64,000 bases of DNA, taken from positions 682,501 through 746,500 of the forward strand of contig JAFLCX010000002.1 of NCBI GenBank assembly GCA_017302635.1. Reading direction: 5' to 3'. Shown here piece after piece: positions 35,284 through 43,583 of this stretch. The notes beneath the pieces were generated by a model. That model was not told the origin of the DNA, made no database searches, and saw only the letters and a program-made list of their open reading frames with translations. Source of the stretch: Hyphomicrobiales bacterium. GTDB lineage: Bacteria; Pseudomonadota; Alphaproteobacteria; Rhizobiales; Beijerinckiaceae. The stretch's first letter is position 1; every line of letters begins with the position of its first letter. Made by a program: the position numbers and the translations under genes.

Positions 35284-35742
35284 TCAAGCCTCGGGTCTGG
35301 GCATCAAGGCATAGCCCACCGCAATCATCACCGGCGCCATCCACGGCAGCATGTAATGCGATACCGTATAGACGAACATCGCCATGGTCTGAACGCTGCC
35401 AAACAGAACAGAGCGCAGCGGATGCTCGGGGTGGAGTTCGAAACCGCTCTGCCATCCGGTCTGGAGGTAGAAGACCATCGCGCCAGCAGCGATGAAGGCG
35501 GGCAGAAAGATCAAGCCACGCACCAGTGCCAGATGCCTCGAGCCGAACAGCCGGCGCCACAGAAGCAGTGCCACAACGCCGCCGAACGTACCGAAAAATC
35601 CGCCCAACAGCCAGATGATGACCAGCGCGATGGTCCGGTTGTTCCAGATTTCGTCGCGCAGGATGATGGCGATCACCATCGTCAGCGCCGATATTAAACC
35701 CAGCAGCATTGCGCGTCCGGCCGTGCGGCGCAGCAGGTTCAT
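35284..35742 (-). CDS. Hypothetical four-helix membrane protein
   Basis: A 152-residue protein not assigned to a family. It has four hydrophobic segments (about residues 11-31, 38-62, 75-94 and 125-147). A polar stretch (QTGWQSGFELHPEHPLRS) lies between helices 3 and 4. Its start overlaps the rpe stop by 4 bases, so it is co-translated with rpe, and purB follows 57 bases downstream. Nothing visible points to a transport or enzyme role. Confidence 0.65.
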   Translation of the reverse strand: MNLLRRTAGRAMLLGLISALTMVIAIILRDEIWNNRTIALVIIWLLGGFFGTFGGVVALLLWRRLFGSRHLALVRGLIFLPAFIAAGAMVFYLQTGWQSGFELHPEHPLRSVLFGSVQTMAMFVYTVSHYMLPWMAPVMIAVGYALMPRPEA

Positions 35743-36425
35743 CCGCGACCGCGCCCGGAATGTGCCGCCTCACGCAGAGCCTTGATATTGCCGACATAGG
35801 CCGTGCGACCGCCCTTGAAGGCGGCCGAACCCGCCACGAGCACATTGGCGCCCGCAGCCACGACATCGGCGGCATTGGCGGGGGTCACGCCACCATCGAC
35901 CTCTAGGTCAATCGCTCGATCGCCGATGATCGCGCGGCAATCCTTGATGAGATTCAGGGCCGAAGGGATGAAACTCTGCCCGCCAAAGCCCGGATTGACA
36001 CTCATGACCAGCACGAGATCGACCATGTCGATCACCGGCGCGATGGCCGAAGCGGGTGTGCCAGGGCAGATCACCACGCCGGATTTCTTGCCCAAGGCCC
36101 GAATGGCCTGCAGCGTGCGATGGGTATGCGGACCCGCTTCCACATGCGCCGAGATCAGATCCGACCCCGCATCCGCGAAATCCTTGAGGTAAGGATCGAC
36201 GGGCGAGATCATCAGGTGCGTATCGAATAGTGCAGATACATGTGGGCGTAAGGCTTTGATGACGGGGGCGCCGAACGAGATGTTCGGCACGAAATGCCCG
36301 TCCATCACGTCGATATGCACCCAATCCGCGCCAGCCGCCATCATGGCGGAGACGTCCGCGCCAAGATCAGCGAAATCGGCGGAAAGGATGGAAGGGGCGA
36401 TGAGAATCGGGCGTGTCACGGTCAT
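35739..36425 (-). CDS. rpe: Ribulose-phosphate 3-epimerase
   Basis: Interconverts ribulose 5-phosphate and xylulose 5-phosphate (pentose phosphate and Calvin pathways). The 228-residue TIM barrel shows IAPSILSADFADLG (strand 1), VHIDVMDGHFVPN with metal-binding His and Asp (residues 36-48), THLMI, the VMSVNPGFGGQSF loop and the C-terminal DLEVDGGVTPAN. All are standard. It overlaps both neighbours by 4 bases (BASS-type transporter upstream, small membrane protein downstream). Confidence 0.96.
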   Translation of the reverse strand: MTVTRPILIAPSILSADFADLGADVSAMMAAGADWVHIDVMDGHFVPNISFGAPVIKALRPHVSALFDTHLMISPVDPYLKDFADAGSDLISAHVEAGPHTHRTLQAIRALGKKSGVVICPGTPASAIAPVIDMVDLVLVMSVNPGFGGQSFIPSALNLIKDCRAIIGDRAIDLEVDGGVTPANAADVVAAGANVLVAGSAAFKGGRTAYVGNIKALREAAHSGRGRG

Positions 36426-37369
36426 GCTTTCTCGAGCCGCGCCTTGAGTGCCTGAAGCACGACGGGCGCAACATAGATGGGAATTTGCGCCAGCGCGAAA
36501 TAGAGGAATGTGTTGGCGGGCAGGATGCTGATGATCGGCGCCACCAGCAACCCCATATTGCGCAGACCGATGCAGATCGATGCGGAAAACCGGTCATTGA
36601 AATCAAACGACCGGAAAAGCTGGTAGGCGATCGCGAAATTCAGGGCCGAAAACCCGGTCGAGAGCGCGAGCATGAGCAGCATCAGCCCCGGCGTGGCGAG
36701 GGTCGCGGCCAGAACACCATCCATCGCCGCAATGGCGAAGAGGAAGAACATCAGCACGCCAAGCCCGTCGAGTTCGAGCTTCACCGATTGAAGCCGCTCC
36801 GAGCCAGCAAGCTTGCGCAGCACAAGTCCGCCGAGCATGCCGGAGCCGACGAAATAGAAAAGCCTTTCGGCCAGTGCGAGCGGGGAGATCGGGACATCCG
36901 CCCCCGCCAGCAGGCTCGTGAAGGTGGGGGCGGTCAGCGGCACCACCACCATGCCGAGCACGAGGGTCGCGAGCGCCAGTGAGTTCTCGAACCCCAGCAG
37001 CAGCGCGTAGACAGGAGCCGCCATGAGTGGCGGGGCCGAAGCCATCATGGCGATGGCAAGCTGGATGCCGGGATCAAGATCGCGAAACCATGGGGCGTGC
37101 AACACGAGATAGCCCACAACCGGAGGCACAAGGCAGCTCGCGAGCAGCACGAAGCCGAGTTTTTTTGGCGCCGCTGCGACAGCCCGGATGCCGGGCAGGT
37201 TCATCCGCGCGAAGGCGAGCATAATGAAGATGAAAATCGTGACGGGGATGACGGGGCGCATCGCGGCCGCGAGTTGCGGCAAGGCGAGGCCCAGAAAAAT
37301 CGAGATGGCGTAGGCCGGAGCGGCGTGCCGACCAAGCCGCGAGAGCAGAATGCGAGGCATATTGAGCAT
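36422..37369 (-). CDS. Bile acid:sodium symporter (BASS/SBF)-type transporter
   Basis: A 315-residue integral membrane protein with about ten hydrophobic segments. The two halves are related, as in the BASS fold: HAAPAYAISIFLGLALPQLAAAMRP and the later FSASICIGLRNMGLLVAPIISILP, with the glycine-rich crossing segment ASAPPLMAAPVYALLLG. These proteins move organic anions with sodium. The substrate is not evident. It leads a leftward run with rpe and the small membrane protein (4-base overlaps) and is divergent from a D-amino-acid-dehydrogenase-like gene. Confidence 0.72.
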   Translation of the reverse strand: MLNMPRILLSRLGRHAAPAYAISIFLGLALPQLAAAMRPVIPVTIFIFIMLAFARMNLPGIRAVAAAPKKLGFVLLASCLVPPVVGYLVLHAPWFRDLDPGIQLAIAMMASAPPLMAAPVYALLLGFENSLALATLVLGMVVVPLTAPTFTSLLAGADVPISPLALAERLFYFVGSGMLGGLVLRKLAGSERLQSVKLELDGLGVLMFFLFAIAAMDGVLAATLATPGLMLLMLALSTGFSALNFAIAYQLFRSFDFNDRFSASICIGLRNMGLLVAPIISILPANTFLYFALAQIPIYVAPVVLQALKARLEKA

Positions 37370-37493
37370 GGTGTTCAGTCAAAATCCCTGCATTTTTGGC
37401 ATAGTGCTGTGATTTCCACGGTCATTCCTGAAAAAACGCAATTGAAATCCAAGCCTTTCCCGGGCGAGATTGAGCATCCGGGAGAGGGGTCTC

Positions 37494-38738
37494 ATGCGCG
37501 TCGATGTTCTGGTTCTGGGCGGCGGTGTTGTCGGCACTGCCTTGGCTTTGTCTCTCGCGATGAAGGGGCGTTCGGTTGCGATGATCGAGCGGGGCAATCC
37601 CGGCGGGGAAACCTCGTTCGGCAATGCCGGGCTCATCCAGAGCGAAGCGGTCATGCCCTATCCTTTCCCGCGCGACCCGTTCCTTCTGGTGCAATATGCG
37701 CTGAACCTCAAGGCAGAAGCGCATTATCATCTGCGTGATGTGTTCCATGTTGCGCCCTATCTCTGGCGCTACTTCCGGGCGTCGTCGCGCGCGGGGCAAT
37801 TGAAGACGGCCGCCGCCAATGTTCCGATTTTCGGAGCCTGCCTCGAGGAGCATCGCAAGCTCGCTGCGGCGGCAGGAGTGGAGAGCATGCTCCGCCCCGG
37901 CGGCTGGATGAAAGTCTTCCGCACCCAGAAGACCTTCGAGACCGAAGCCGCGAAAACCCTTGCCGATCTTGCGCCGTTCGGCGTCGAGGCGGTGATGCTC
38001 GATCGCAAGGGCATTGCCGAGCGCGAGCCGAATATCTCGGATGCCGCCATCGGCGGCGTGCATTTCACGGCACCTTGGTCGCTCAACGATCCGCAGGCCC
38101 TGACTCTGGCCTATGCGCGTCACTTTGAATCCCTCGGCGGCAAGATCATCAACGGCAACGCGATGACGCTCGAGGAGCGACACGATGGCTGGGCCGTGAA
38201 AACGACTGAGGGGATCATCTCGGCGCCGGATTGCGTGGTGGCTTTGGGCCCTTGGGCGCCGGATTTGTTGCGCCCGATGGGCTATCGCGTGCCGATGGGC
38301 GTCAAGCGCGGCTATCATGTCCATATGCGCCCCAAGGGCAATGCCCGGCTGGGTATTCCTGTGCTCGACGTCGAGCATGGCTATGTGATGGCCCCGATGG
38401 CGAGCGGTATTCGTCTGACATCTGGTGCCGAATTCGCGCACCGCGATGCTCCCGCAACGCCGCGCCAGATCGATATGATCGAGCCGCGCGCGAAGGAGCT
38501 TCTTCCGCTCGAGGGCCGCGTCGAGGCCGTGCCGTGGATGGGCGCGCGCCCCTGCATGCCGGATATGCTGCCGGTGATGGGCAAGGCCCCGCGCCATAAG
38601 GGCCTGTGGTTCAATTTTGGCCATGCGCATCACGGGCTGACGCTCGCGGGCTCGGCCGCGCGTCTCCTGAGCGAGATGATCACGGGCGAGGCGCCCTTCA
38701 CCAACCCCGCCCCTTACGCGCTCGAGCGGTTTGGCTGA
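37494..38738 (+). CDS. D-amino-acid-dehydrogenase-like FAD oxidoreductase
   Basis: A 414-residue protein of the DAO/DadA flavoprotein family. The FAD site is VDVLVLGGGVVGTALALSLAMKGRSVAMIERG at the extreme N-terminus. The family's SFGNAGLIQS, LRPGGWMKVF and C-terminal WFNFGHAHHGLTLAGSAARLL are clear. DadA-type enzymes oxidise D-amino acids to keto acids or cyclic imines, passing electrons to the respiratory chain. The ATG at 37494 follows GGGAGAGGGG. A D-hydroxyproline dehydrogenase role is possible because a hydroxyproline-type cluster lies 9 kb away, but that is inference. Its stop abuts the convergent peptidase gene. Confidence 0.83.
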   Translation: MRVDVLVLGGGVVGTALALSLAMKGRSVAMIERGNPGGETSFGNAGLIQSEAVMPYPFPRDPFLLVQYALNLKAEAHYHLRDVFHVAPYLWRYFRASSRAGQLKTAAANVPIFGACLEEHRKLAAAAGVESMLRPGGWMKVFRTQKTFETEAAKTLADLAPFGVEAVMLDRKGIAEREPNISDAAIGGVHFTAPWSLNDPQALTLAYARHFESLGGKIINGNAMTLEERHDGWAVKTTEGIISAPDCVVALGPWAPDLLRPMGYRVPMGVKRGYHVHMRPKGNARLGIPVLDVEHGYVMAPMASGIRLTSGAEFAHRDAPATPRQIDMIEPRAKELLPLEGRVEAVPWMGARPCMPDMLPVMGKAPRHKGLWFNFGHAHHGLTLAGSAARLLSEMITGEAPFTNPAPYALERFG

Positions 38739-38750
38739 TCAGCCGAACCG
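38727..38750. other. Palindromic hairpin shared by the stops of two convergent genes
   Basis: Bases 38727-38750 form a near-perfect 24-base palindrome (one G-U pair) centred at 38738/38739. The two stop codons, TGA for the flavoprotein and TCA (reverse) for the peptidase, are the middle six bases, with no space between genes. Both mRNAs would end in the same 10-bp stem with a GAUC loop. There is no U-run, so it may act as a bidirectional stall or end-protecting stem. Confidence 0.5.
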
Positions 38751-39734
38751 GCTTCTCCAATCCGGAAGCGCGCCCGGGAAGGGCAGGGCCGTCGCTTCAT
38801 GGATGCCTCTCGCGATGGCGCGGGCCACGCAATCGCCGGCGAGCATGCCGAGTTCGGTGAGGTTCATCATCGGCTCGTCGAGCGGCTTCTCGCCGGTGCT
38901 GGCGGCGAAAATCGTATCGCCATCCATCGGGGCATGGGCCGGGCGAATGGCCCGCGCGAGGCCATCCTGTGCCATGATCGCGAGCCGCTTCGCCTGTGAT
39001 TTCGTGAGCCTGGCATCGGTGATCACCGCGCCGATCGTTGTTGCAGGTTCGGTTGCATGGCCCTTGATCCGCAGCGCGAGCCCGTCATGCGGCATCGAAG
39101 CGGGAGCACCCCGCGCGCCGAATTCGCGGCCTTTCTCGTAGGGCGCGGCCCAGAAATACGGCGTATCGCCGATGGTTGCGGAGCCGATCGCGTTCACGAC
39201 CATCAGGGCTGCGACCCGGTGGCCTGCGCGGCTCTGTCCGCTCGCCATTCCGATCCCGCCCTTGAGATTTGCGGTCGTCGCGCCGAGTCCCGCACCCACC
39301 GAGCCCAGCGCTACGGAACTGTCGCGCATCGCGGCCTCCACCGCCGCACGGCCCATCTCCCAATAAGGTGGTTTCGCGCCCCAATTCTTGTCGCCGCCGT
39401 TCAGCAAATCAAAGATGATGGCCTCTGGGACGATCGGCACGCGCATGTCCCCCACGGGAAAACCGCGCCCCATCGCGAGCAGCGCCGCCTGAGCGCCGCC
39501 AGCGGCATCGAGGCCGAATGCCGAGCCACCCGAGAGGATGAGCGCATCGACGGTCTCGACCGTCATATCGGTTTCGAGCAGGGCCGTGTCGCGCCCACCC
39601 GGAGCGCCGCCGAGGACAGATACGGAGGCAACGGCCGGGCGATCGAACACAATCGCCGTCACACCGCTCGCAAGCCTCTGGTCCTGCGCATGGCCCACCC
39701 GCACGCCCGCGAGATCTGTCAGGTCATTATTCAT
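38739..39734 (-). CDS. P1-family (DmpA/S58-type) aminopeptidase
   Basis: A 331-residue member of the self-processing P1/DmpA peptidase family. Signatures: LTDLAGVRVGHAQD at the start, ILSGGSAFGLDAAGG (68-80), GAGLGATTANLKGGIG (147-162) and the TDARLTKSQAKRLAIMAQDGLARAI stretch in the C-terminal chain. The precursor is expected to cut itself before a threonine, here probably T232 or T233 in PATTIGAV, which then becomes the nucleophile; the residue before it is Ala where I would expect Asn. It acts on small peptides or amides. It shares its stop hairpin with the convergent flavoprotein gene. Confidence 0.85.
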   Translation of the reverse strand: MNNDLTDLAGVRVGHAQDQRLASGVTAIVFDRPAVASVSVLGGAPGGRDTALLETDMTVETVDALILSGGSAFGLDAAGGAQAALLAMGRGFPVGDMRVPIVPEAIIFDLLNGGDKNWGAKPPYWEMGRAAVEAAMRDSSVALGSVGAGLGATTANLKGGIGMASGQSRAGHRVAALMVVNAIGSATIGDTPYFWAAPYEKGREFGARGAPASMPHDGLALRIKGHATEPATTIGAVITDARLTKSQAKRLAIMAQDGLARAIRPAHAPMDGDTIFAASTGEKPLDEPMMNLTELGMLAGDCVARAIARGIHEATALPFPGALPDWRSRFG

Positions 39735-39807
39735 CGTGATGCTCCGTTCACGCGATTGTTGGTGGGCCGTGCCTTTTTCTCAACCAGTTTTCGGCTATGG
39801 GAAGGCC

Positions 39808-40545
39808 ATGACCAGTGAATTGACGCTCCCCATCATCGCGTTTGCCGGATTGCTCTCGTTTCTGAGCCCCTGCGTGCTGCCGCTGGTGCCGCCATACCTC
39901 TGTTACCTTGCCGGAACCAGCGTGAGCGAGCTTTCGGCGCGGGAGAACATTGATGGCGCGCTTCGCCGACGCGTGGTGTTCGCGGCCCTGTTTTTCGTGC
40001 TCGGATTCTCGACCGTCTTCGTGGCGCTCGGGGCAGGGGCTTCGCTGATCGGGGCGGTTCTGCGCGCCTATGCGCACATCCTCGCACAGGTCGCGGGAGT
40101 CGCAATCATCATCATGGGCTTGCATTTCCTCGGGCTTTTCCGCCTCGGCTTTCTGGCGCGCGAGGCGCGTGTCGAAGTCGAGAAACCGGCCGGTTTCGGC
40201 GGGGCCTATATCATGGGTCTCGCTTTCGCGTTCGGCTGGACCCCTTGCATCGGCCCGGTTCTCGCCGGCGTGCTCGCGGTTGCGGGCAGTGAGGCGACGG
40301 TGTGGCGCGGGGCAGGCCTGCTCGCGGTCTATTCAGCGGGACTCGGTGTGCCCTTCCTGCTCGCGGCTTTCGCGATGGGGCCATTTCTGAAGTTTCTCAA
40401 GCGCTTCCGCGCCAATCTCGGCCTGATCGAGAAGGCGATGGGTGTGTTGCTGGCGATCACCGGCATCCTGTTCCTCACCGGCACGATCAGCCAGTTCGGC
40501 TTCTATCTGCTTGAGGCTTTCCCGGTGCTCGGCAAGTTGGGTTGA
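39808..40545 (+). CDS. ccdA: Cytochrome c biogenesis protein CcdA
   Basis: CcdA carries reducing power from thioredoxin across the inner membrane for cytochrome c haem ligation. The 245-residue product has six hydrophobic segments and the two conserved cysteine motifs: LSFLSPCVLPLVPPYLCYLAG (C22, C32) and FGWTPCIGPVLAGV. The ATG at 39808 follows GGGAAGG; codons further upstream are antisense to the peptidase gene and were left out. It is divergent from the peptidase and overlaps nothing; a DUF1203 gene follows 74 bases later. Confidence 0.92.
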   Translation: MTSELTLPIIAFAGLLSFLSPCVLPLVPPYLCYLAGTSVSELSARENIDGALRRRVVFAALFFVLGFSTVFVALGAGASLIGAVLRAYAHILAQVAGVAIIIMGLHFLGLFRLGFLAREARVEVEKPAGFGGAYIMGLAFAFGWTPCIGPVLAGVLAVAGSEATVWRGAGLLAVYSAGLGVPFLLAAFAMGPFLKFLKRFRANLGLIEKAMGVLLAITGILFLTGTISQFGFYLLEAFPVLGKLG

Positions 40546-40619
40546 GACCCGTTGAAATCGGGTGGCTGCGTGCTTCGGCGCACGGCACTCTCCAGCTGTC
40601 ACAAGCAGGAGATTGCATC

Positions 40620-41093
40620 ATGATGATCACCACGTCCGGCCTCGCGGCCGAGCCATTTCAGCCGCTTTTCGCGCTCGACCATGCCGAACTTCGCCAGCGC
40701 GGCATCCGCCGCATGCTCGCACCCGATGACGCCGGCATCGGCTATCCATGCCGCGTCAGTCTTGCTTTCGCGCATCCCGGCGAGGAATTGCTGCTGCTCA
40801 ACTATCGCCATCTCGACAACGCCCATTCGCCCTACCGGGCCGAGGGGCCGATTTTCGTTCGCCAGCACGCCAGGCAGTTTCGCTGGGACGGCGAATGGCC
40901 GGAAATCGTGATGCAACGCGCCATGTCAGTCCGCGCCTATGATCACGATGGCATCATGATCGAGGCGGACCTTGCCGAGAAGGATGCGCTGAAAAATCTC
41001 GCTTCCGACTGGCTGTCGCGACCGGATGTCGCCCATGTCGACATCCATTCCGCGCGGCGCGGCTGCTTTTTCTGTCGGCTCACGGCGGCCTAA
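40620..41093 (+). CDS. DUF1203-family protein
   Basis: A 157-residue soluble protein of the uncharacterised DUF1203 family. Typical segments are GIGYPCRVSLAFAHPGEELLLLNYRHLDNAHSPYRAEGPIFVRQ and the ending VDIHSARRGCFFCRLTAA, with a conserved C-terminal CxxC. AGGAGA precedes the ATG at 40620. No catalytic role is known to me. It is alone on this strand and convergent with livK, from which it is separated by a terminator that serves livK. Confidence 0.8.
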   Translation: MMITTSGLAAEPFQPLFALDHAELRQRGIRRMLAPDDAGIGYPCRVSLAFAHPGEELLLLNYRHLDNAHSPYRAEGPIFVRQHARQFRWDGEWPEIVMQRAMSVRAYDHDGIMIEADLAEKDALKNLASDWLSRPDVAHVDIHSARRGCFFCRLTAA

Positions 41094-41106
41094 ATCGAAT
41101 TCGCAC

Positions 41107-41132
41107 AAAAAAGGGGGCGGTTGCCCGCCCCC
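41107..41132 (-). terminator. Intrinsic terminator after livK
   Basis: A perfect 8-bp GC stem (41113-41120 with 41125-41132, four-base loop) is followed on the minus strand by TTTTTT, 24 bases beyond the livK stop. It closes the liv transporter operon. Confidence 0.92.
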
Positions 41133-41155
41133 GATCGCTTGCCCTGTCGAGAACC

Positions 41156-42274
41156 TTAGTTCTGGACGTAGGTGACTTTGCCGGAAGCGTCTTTCTTCCA
41201 GGTGTACATCACATAGTCCGGACGGGTGATGTCGCCCTTCTTGTCGAAGGAGAGTTCGCCGATCACGGTCTGGAACTTCTGGCCAGACTTGATCTGCTCG
41301 GCAACCTTCTTCGGGTCGAGCGACTTGGCGGCTTCAGCAGCCTGCTTCATCACTTCCACGGCGGCGTAGGAGTAGAGCGTGTAGGCTTCCGGGTTGATGC
41401 CCTTGGCCTTGAACGCCGCCACAACCTTCGCGGCTTCCGGGCGGTTGCGCGGATCCGGCGGGAAGGTCATCAGCGTGCCTTCGACGCCCGGACCACCGAT
41501 GGTGGCGAACTCGTCGGAGGTGATGCCGTCACCCGACATCATCACGGCCTTGAGGCCCTGATCACGCATCTGGCGAACGATGAGGCCGCCCTCGGTGTGC
41601 AGGCCACCCCAGTAGACAACCTCGACACCGGCGTTCTTCATCTTGGTGATGAGCGCGGTGAAGTCCTTCTCACCCGTGTTCACGCCCTCATAGAGCACTT
41701 CACGGACATTCTTGGCATTCATCGCCTTCTTGGTTTCGTCGGCGAGGCCCTGACCGTAGGTCGTCTTGTCATGAACAACGGCGACCTTCTTGCCGGCGAG
41801 GTTCTTCACAATGTAATCGGCTGCAACCGCGCCCTGCTGGTCATCGCGACCGCAGGTGCGGAACACGTTCCACAGGCCGCGCTCGGTCACTTTCGGGTTC
41901 GTGGCCGAAGGCGAGATCATCAGCACGCCGTTCTCGGCATAGACTTCCGAAGCCGGCATCACGACGCCGGAGTTGAAGTGGCCGACCACGAACTTCACGC
42001 CGTCACCGACGAACTTGTTCGCAACCGAGACACCCTGCTTCGGGTCCGACACGTCGTCGCCCTTGGCAACCGTGCCGATGCGCTGGCCCATGATGCCGCC
42101 GGCCGCGTTGATATCGGCGACGGCCTGCTCGGTGCCGTCGACGAGCTGCTTGCCGAAGGCCGCATTCGGGCCGGTGATCGGGCCGGCAACGCCCAATTTG
42201 ATCTGGGCCTGCGCGGCGGACGACAGCGCGAGCGCTGCGGCCATTGCGACGCCGGCCAACAAGGTCTTCTTCAT
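41156..42274 (-). CDS. livK: Branched-chain-type amino acid ABC transporter, periplasmic binding protein
   Basis: The 372-residue periplasmic binding protein captures ligand for the LivHMGF transporter. It has a cleavable signal peptide (residues 1-23, ending AAQAQ), then the type I fold IKLGVAGPITGPNAAFGKQLVDGTEQAVADINAAGGIMG, with ligand-contact segments SPSATNPKVTERGLWNVFRTCGRDDQQG and VVHDKTTYGQGLADETKKAM. The ATG at 42274 follows GGGGAGAG. It comes last, 153 bases after the DUF6867 gene, a gap long enough for its own promoter, which would raise its expression over the membrane parts. Ligand may be branched-chain or other amino acids, including hydroxyproline (inference). Confidence 0.93.
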   Translation of the reverse strand: MKKTLLAGVAMAAALALSSAAQAQIKLGVAGPITGPNAAFGKQLVDGTEQAVADINAAGGIMGQRIGTVAKGDDVSDPKQGVSVANKFVGDGVKFVVGHFNSGVVMPASEVYAENGVLMISPSATNPKVTERGLWNVFRTCGRDDQQGAVAADYIVKNLAGKKVAVVHDKTTYGQGLADETKKAMNAKNVREVLYEGVNTGEKDFTALITKMKNAGVEVVYWGGLHTEGGLIVRQMRDQGLKAVMMSGDGITSDEFATIGGPGVEGTLMTFPPDPRNRPEAAKVVAAFKAKGINPEAYTLYSYAAVEVMKQAAEAAKSLDPKKVAEQIKSGQKFQTVIGELSFDKKGDITRPDYVMYTWKKDASGKVTYVQN

Positions 42275-42427
42275 CAGGACTCTCCCCTGTGACTTTTTAC
42301 GTTGCGGATGAGACGCCATCCGCGGGCGTTTGACCAAAACGCTGACCCTCGGAAGAGGCGCGCCTGATGCATCAAAGCCGGTTTTCAGGTTCCTGTCACC
42401 AGCCTTGAATTCGGTGTCACCGATGCG

Positions 42428-42787
42428 TCACGCACCGGCCTTTCTGCGCCACGAGAGGAACGAGGTCTTCTCGAAAGCGAAGCCATATTGGCGCGCCATC
42501 TGGTTGGAGCGCTCGTGCCGCCAGCCGATATAGGCTGCGACAAGAATGATAATCGTATCAACGATATAGTAGCGCAGCGAAAACAGCGTGCCGTGGAACA
42601 TCGCGAAATGGATGAACCGCACCGCCATACCCAGCAGCAGCATGTAGGGGATGAGCAGCGCAACCGGTTTCCAGGTCTTTGCGATCGCGATACCCGTGCG
42701 CCAGGCAGCCCAGCCGCCCATCGCGACTGTCACCAGCAGGAACAGCCAGATGGAGGGCTCTTCGTAGAGAATGCCTTGCAGGTTCAT
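42428..42787 (-). CDS. DUF6867-type membrane protein in the liv operon
   Basis: A 119-residue protein with three hydrophobic segments (about residues 12-30, 40-62 and 70-88) and a basic tail (RHERSNQMARQYGFAFEKTSFLSWRRKAGA). I recognise it as the small protein that accompanies liv transporter operons in Hyphomicrobiales (DUF6867). The ATG at 42787 follows GGAGA. It lies 58 bases after livF and before livK. It could be an accessory subunit or regulator of the transporter; that is inferred from position. Confidence 0.72.
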   Translation of the reverse strand: MNLQGILYEEPSIWLFLLVTVAMGGWAAWRTGIAIAKTWKPVALLIPYMLLLGMAVRFIHFAMFHGTLFSLRYYIVDTIIILVAAYIGWRHERSNQMARQYGFAFEKTSFLSWRRKAGA

Positions 42788-42845
42788 GCGGCATCTCCTT
42801 CGCATGCGTGGTTGCCAAAGGGCTTCTGATGGTTGTGGCCCATGC

Positions 42846-43583
42846 TCAGTGCCCCCCGCCTTCAAGATAGGCGGCCTTGACCTGCGGGTTGGCGAGCAGT
42901 TCCTTGCCCGTTCCGCTCATCGTGATGAGGCCATTGACCATCACATAGCCCCGATGCGCGAGTTTCAAGGCATGGTAGGCGTTCTGCTCGACCAGAAAGA
43001 CGGTCATGCCATCCTTCTTGTTCACATCGCGGATGACGTCGAAAATCTGGCGCACGATCAGCGGTGCGAGGCCGAGTGAAGGCTCGTCGAGCAGCAGCAG
43101 TTTCGGCCGGGCCATCAGCGCGCGGGCAATGGCCAGCATCTGCTGCTCGCCGCCCGACAGCGTGCCGCCGCGCTGCTGAAGCCGCTCTTTCAGGCGCGGG
43201 AAGATGGTGCAGACTTTTTCGAGGTCTTCGTTGAAATAGGCGAGGTTGTTGACCGTGGCACCCATCTGCAGGTTTTCGAGCACACTCATGCGCCCGAAAA
43301 TCCGCCGCCCCTCCGGCGATTGAGCGAGGCCGAGCCGCGCAATTTCGTGCGTCGGCATTTTCGTGATGTCGCGACCTTCATAGGTCACCGTGCCCTCACG
43401 AGCCTGCGGCTTGCCGAAGATTGTCATCATCAGGGTCGATTTGCCGGCACCATTCGCCCCGATCAGGGTGACGATCTCGCCTTGATTGACATCGATATCG
43501 ACGCCCTTCAGCGCGATGATGTTGCCGTAATAGGTCTTCACGCCCCGGACGGCGAGAAGGGGCTGGGAGGTCTGGCTGCTCAT
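42846..43583 (-). CDS. livF: Branched-chain-type amino acid ABC transporter ATPase LivF
   Basis: One of two ATPases powering the transporter. The 245-residue protein has Walker A GANGAGKSTL, the signature LSGGEQQMLAIARALM, Walker B LLLLDEPSLGLAP and the switch histidine region VFLVEQNAYHALKLAHRGYVMVNG. The start TYYGNIIALKGVDIDVNQGEIVTLIG is typical of LivF. Its ATG overlaps the livG stop by 4 bases. Confidence 0.96.
   Translation of the reverse strand: MSSQTSQPLLAVRGVKTYYGNIIALKGVDIDVNQGEIVTLIGANGAGKSTLMMTIFGKPQAREGTVTYEGRDITKMPTHEIARLGLAQSPEGRRIFGRMSVLENLQMGATVNNLAYFNEDLEKVCTIFPRLKERLQQRGGTLSGGEQQMLAIARALMARPKLLLLDEPSLGLAPLIVRQIFDVIRDVNKKDGMTVFLVEQNAYHALKLAHRGYVMVNGLITMSGTGKELLANPQVKAAYLEGGGH

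Noticed and set aside
37494..38738. Calling the D-amino-acid-dehydrogenase-like gene a definite D-hydroxyproline dehydrogenase
   Set aside because: Family similarity fits, but the gene is 9 kb from the hydroxyproline-type cluster, on the other strand, with unrelated neighbours.
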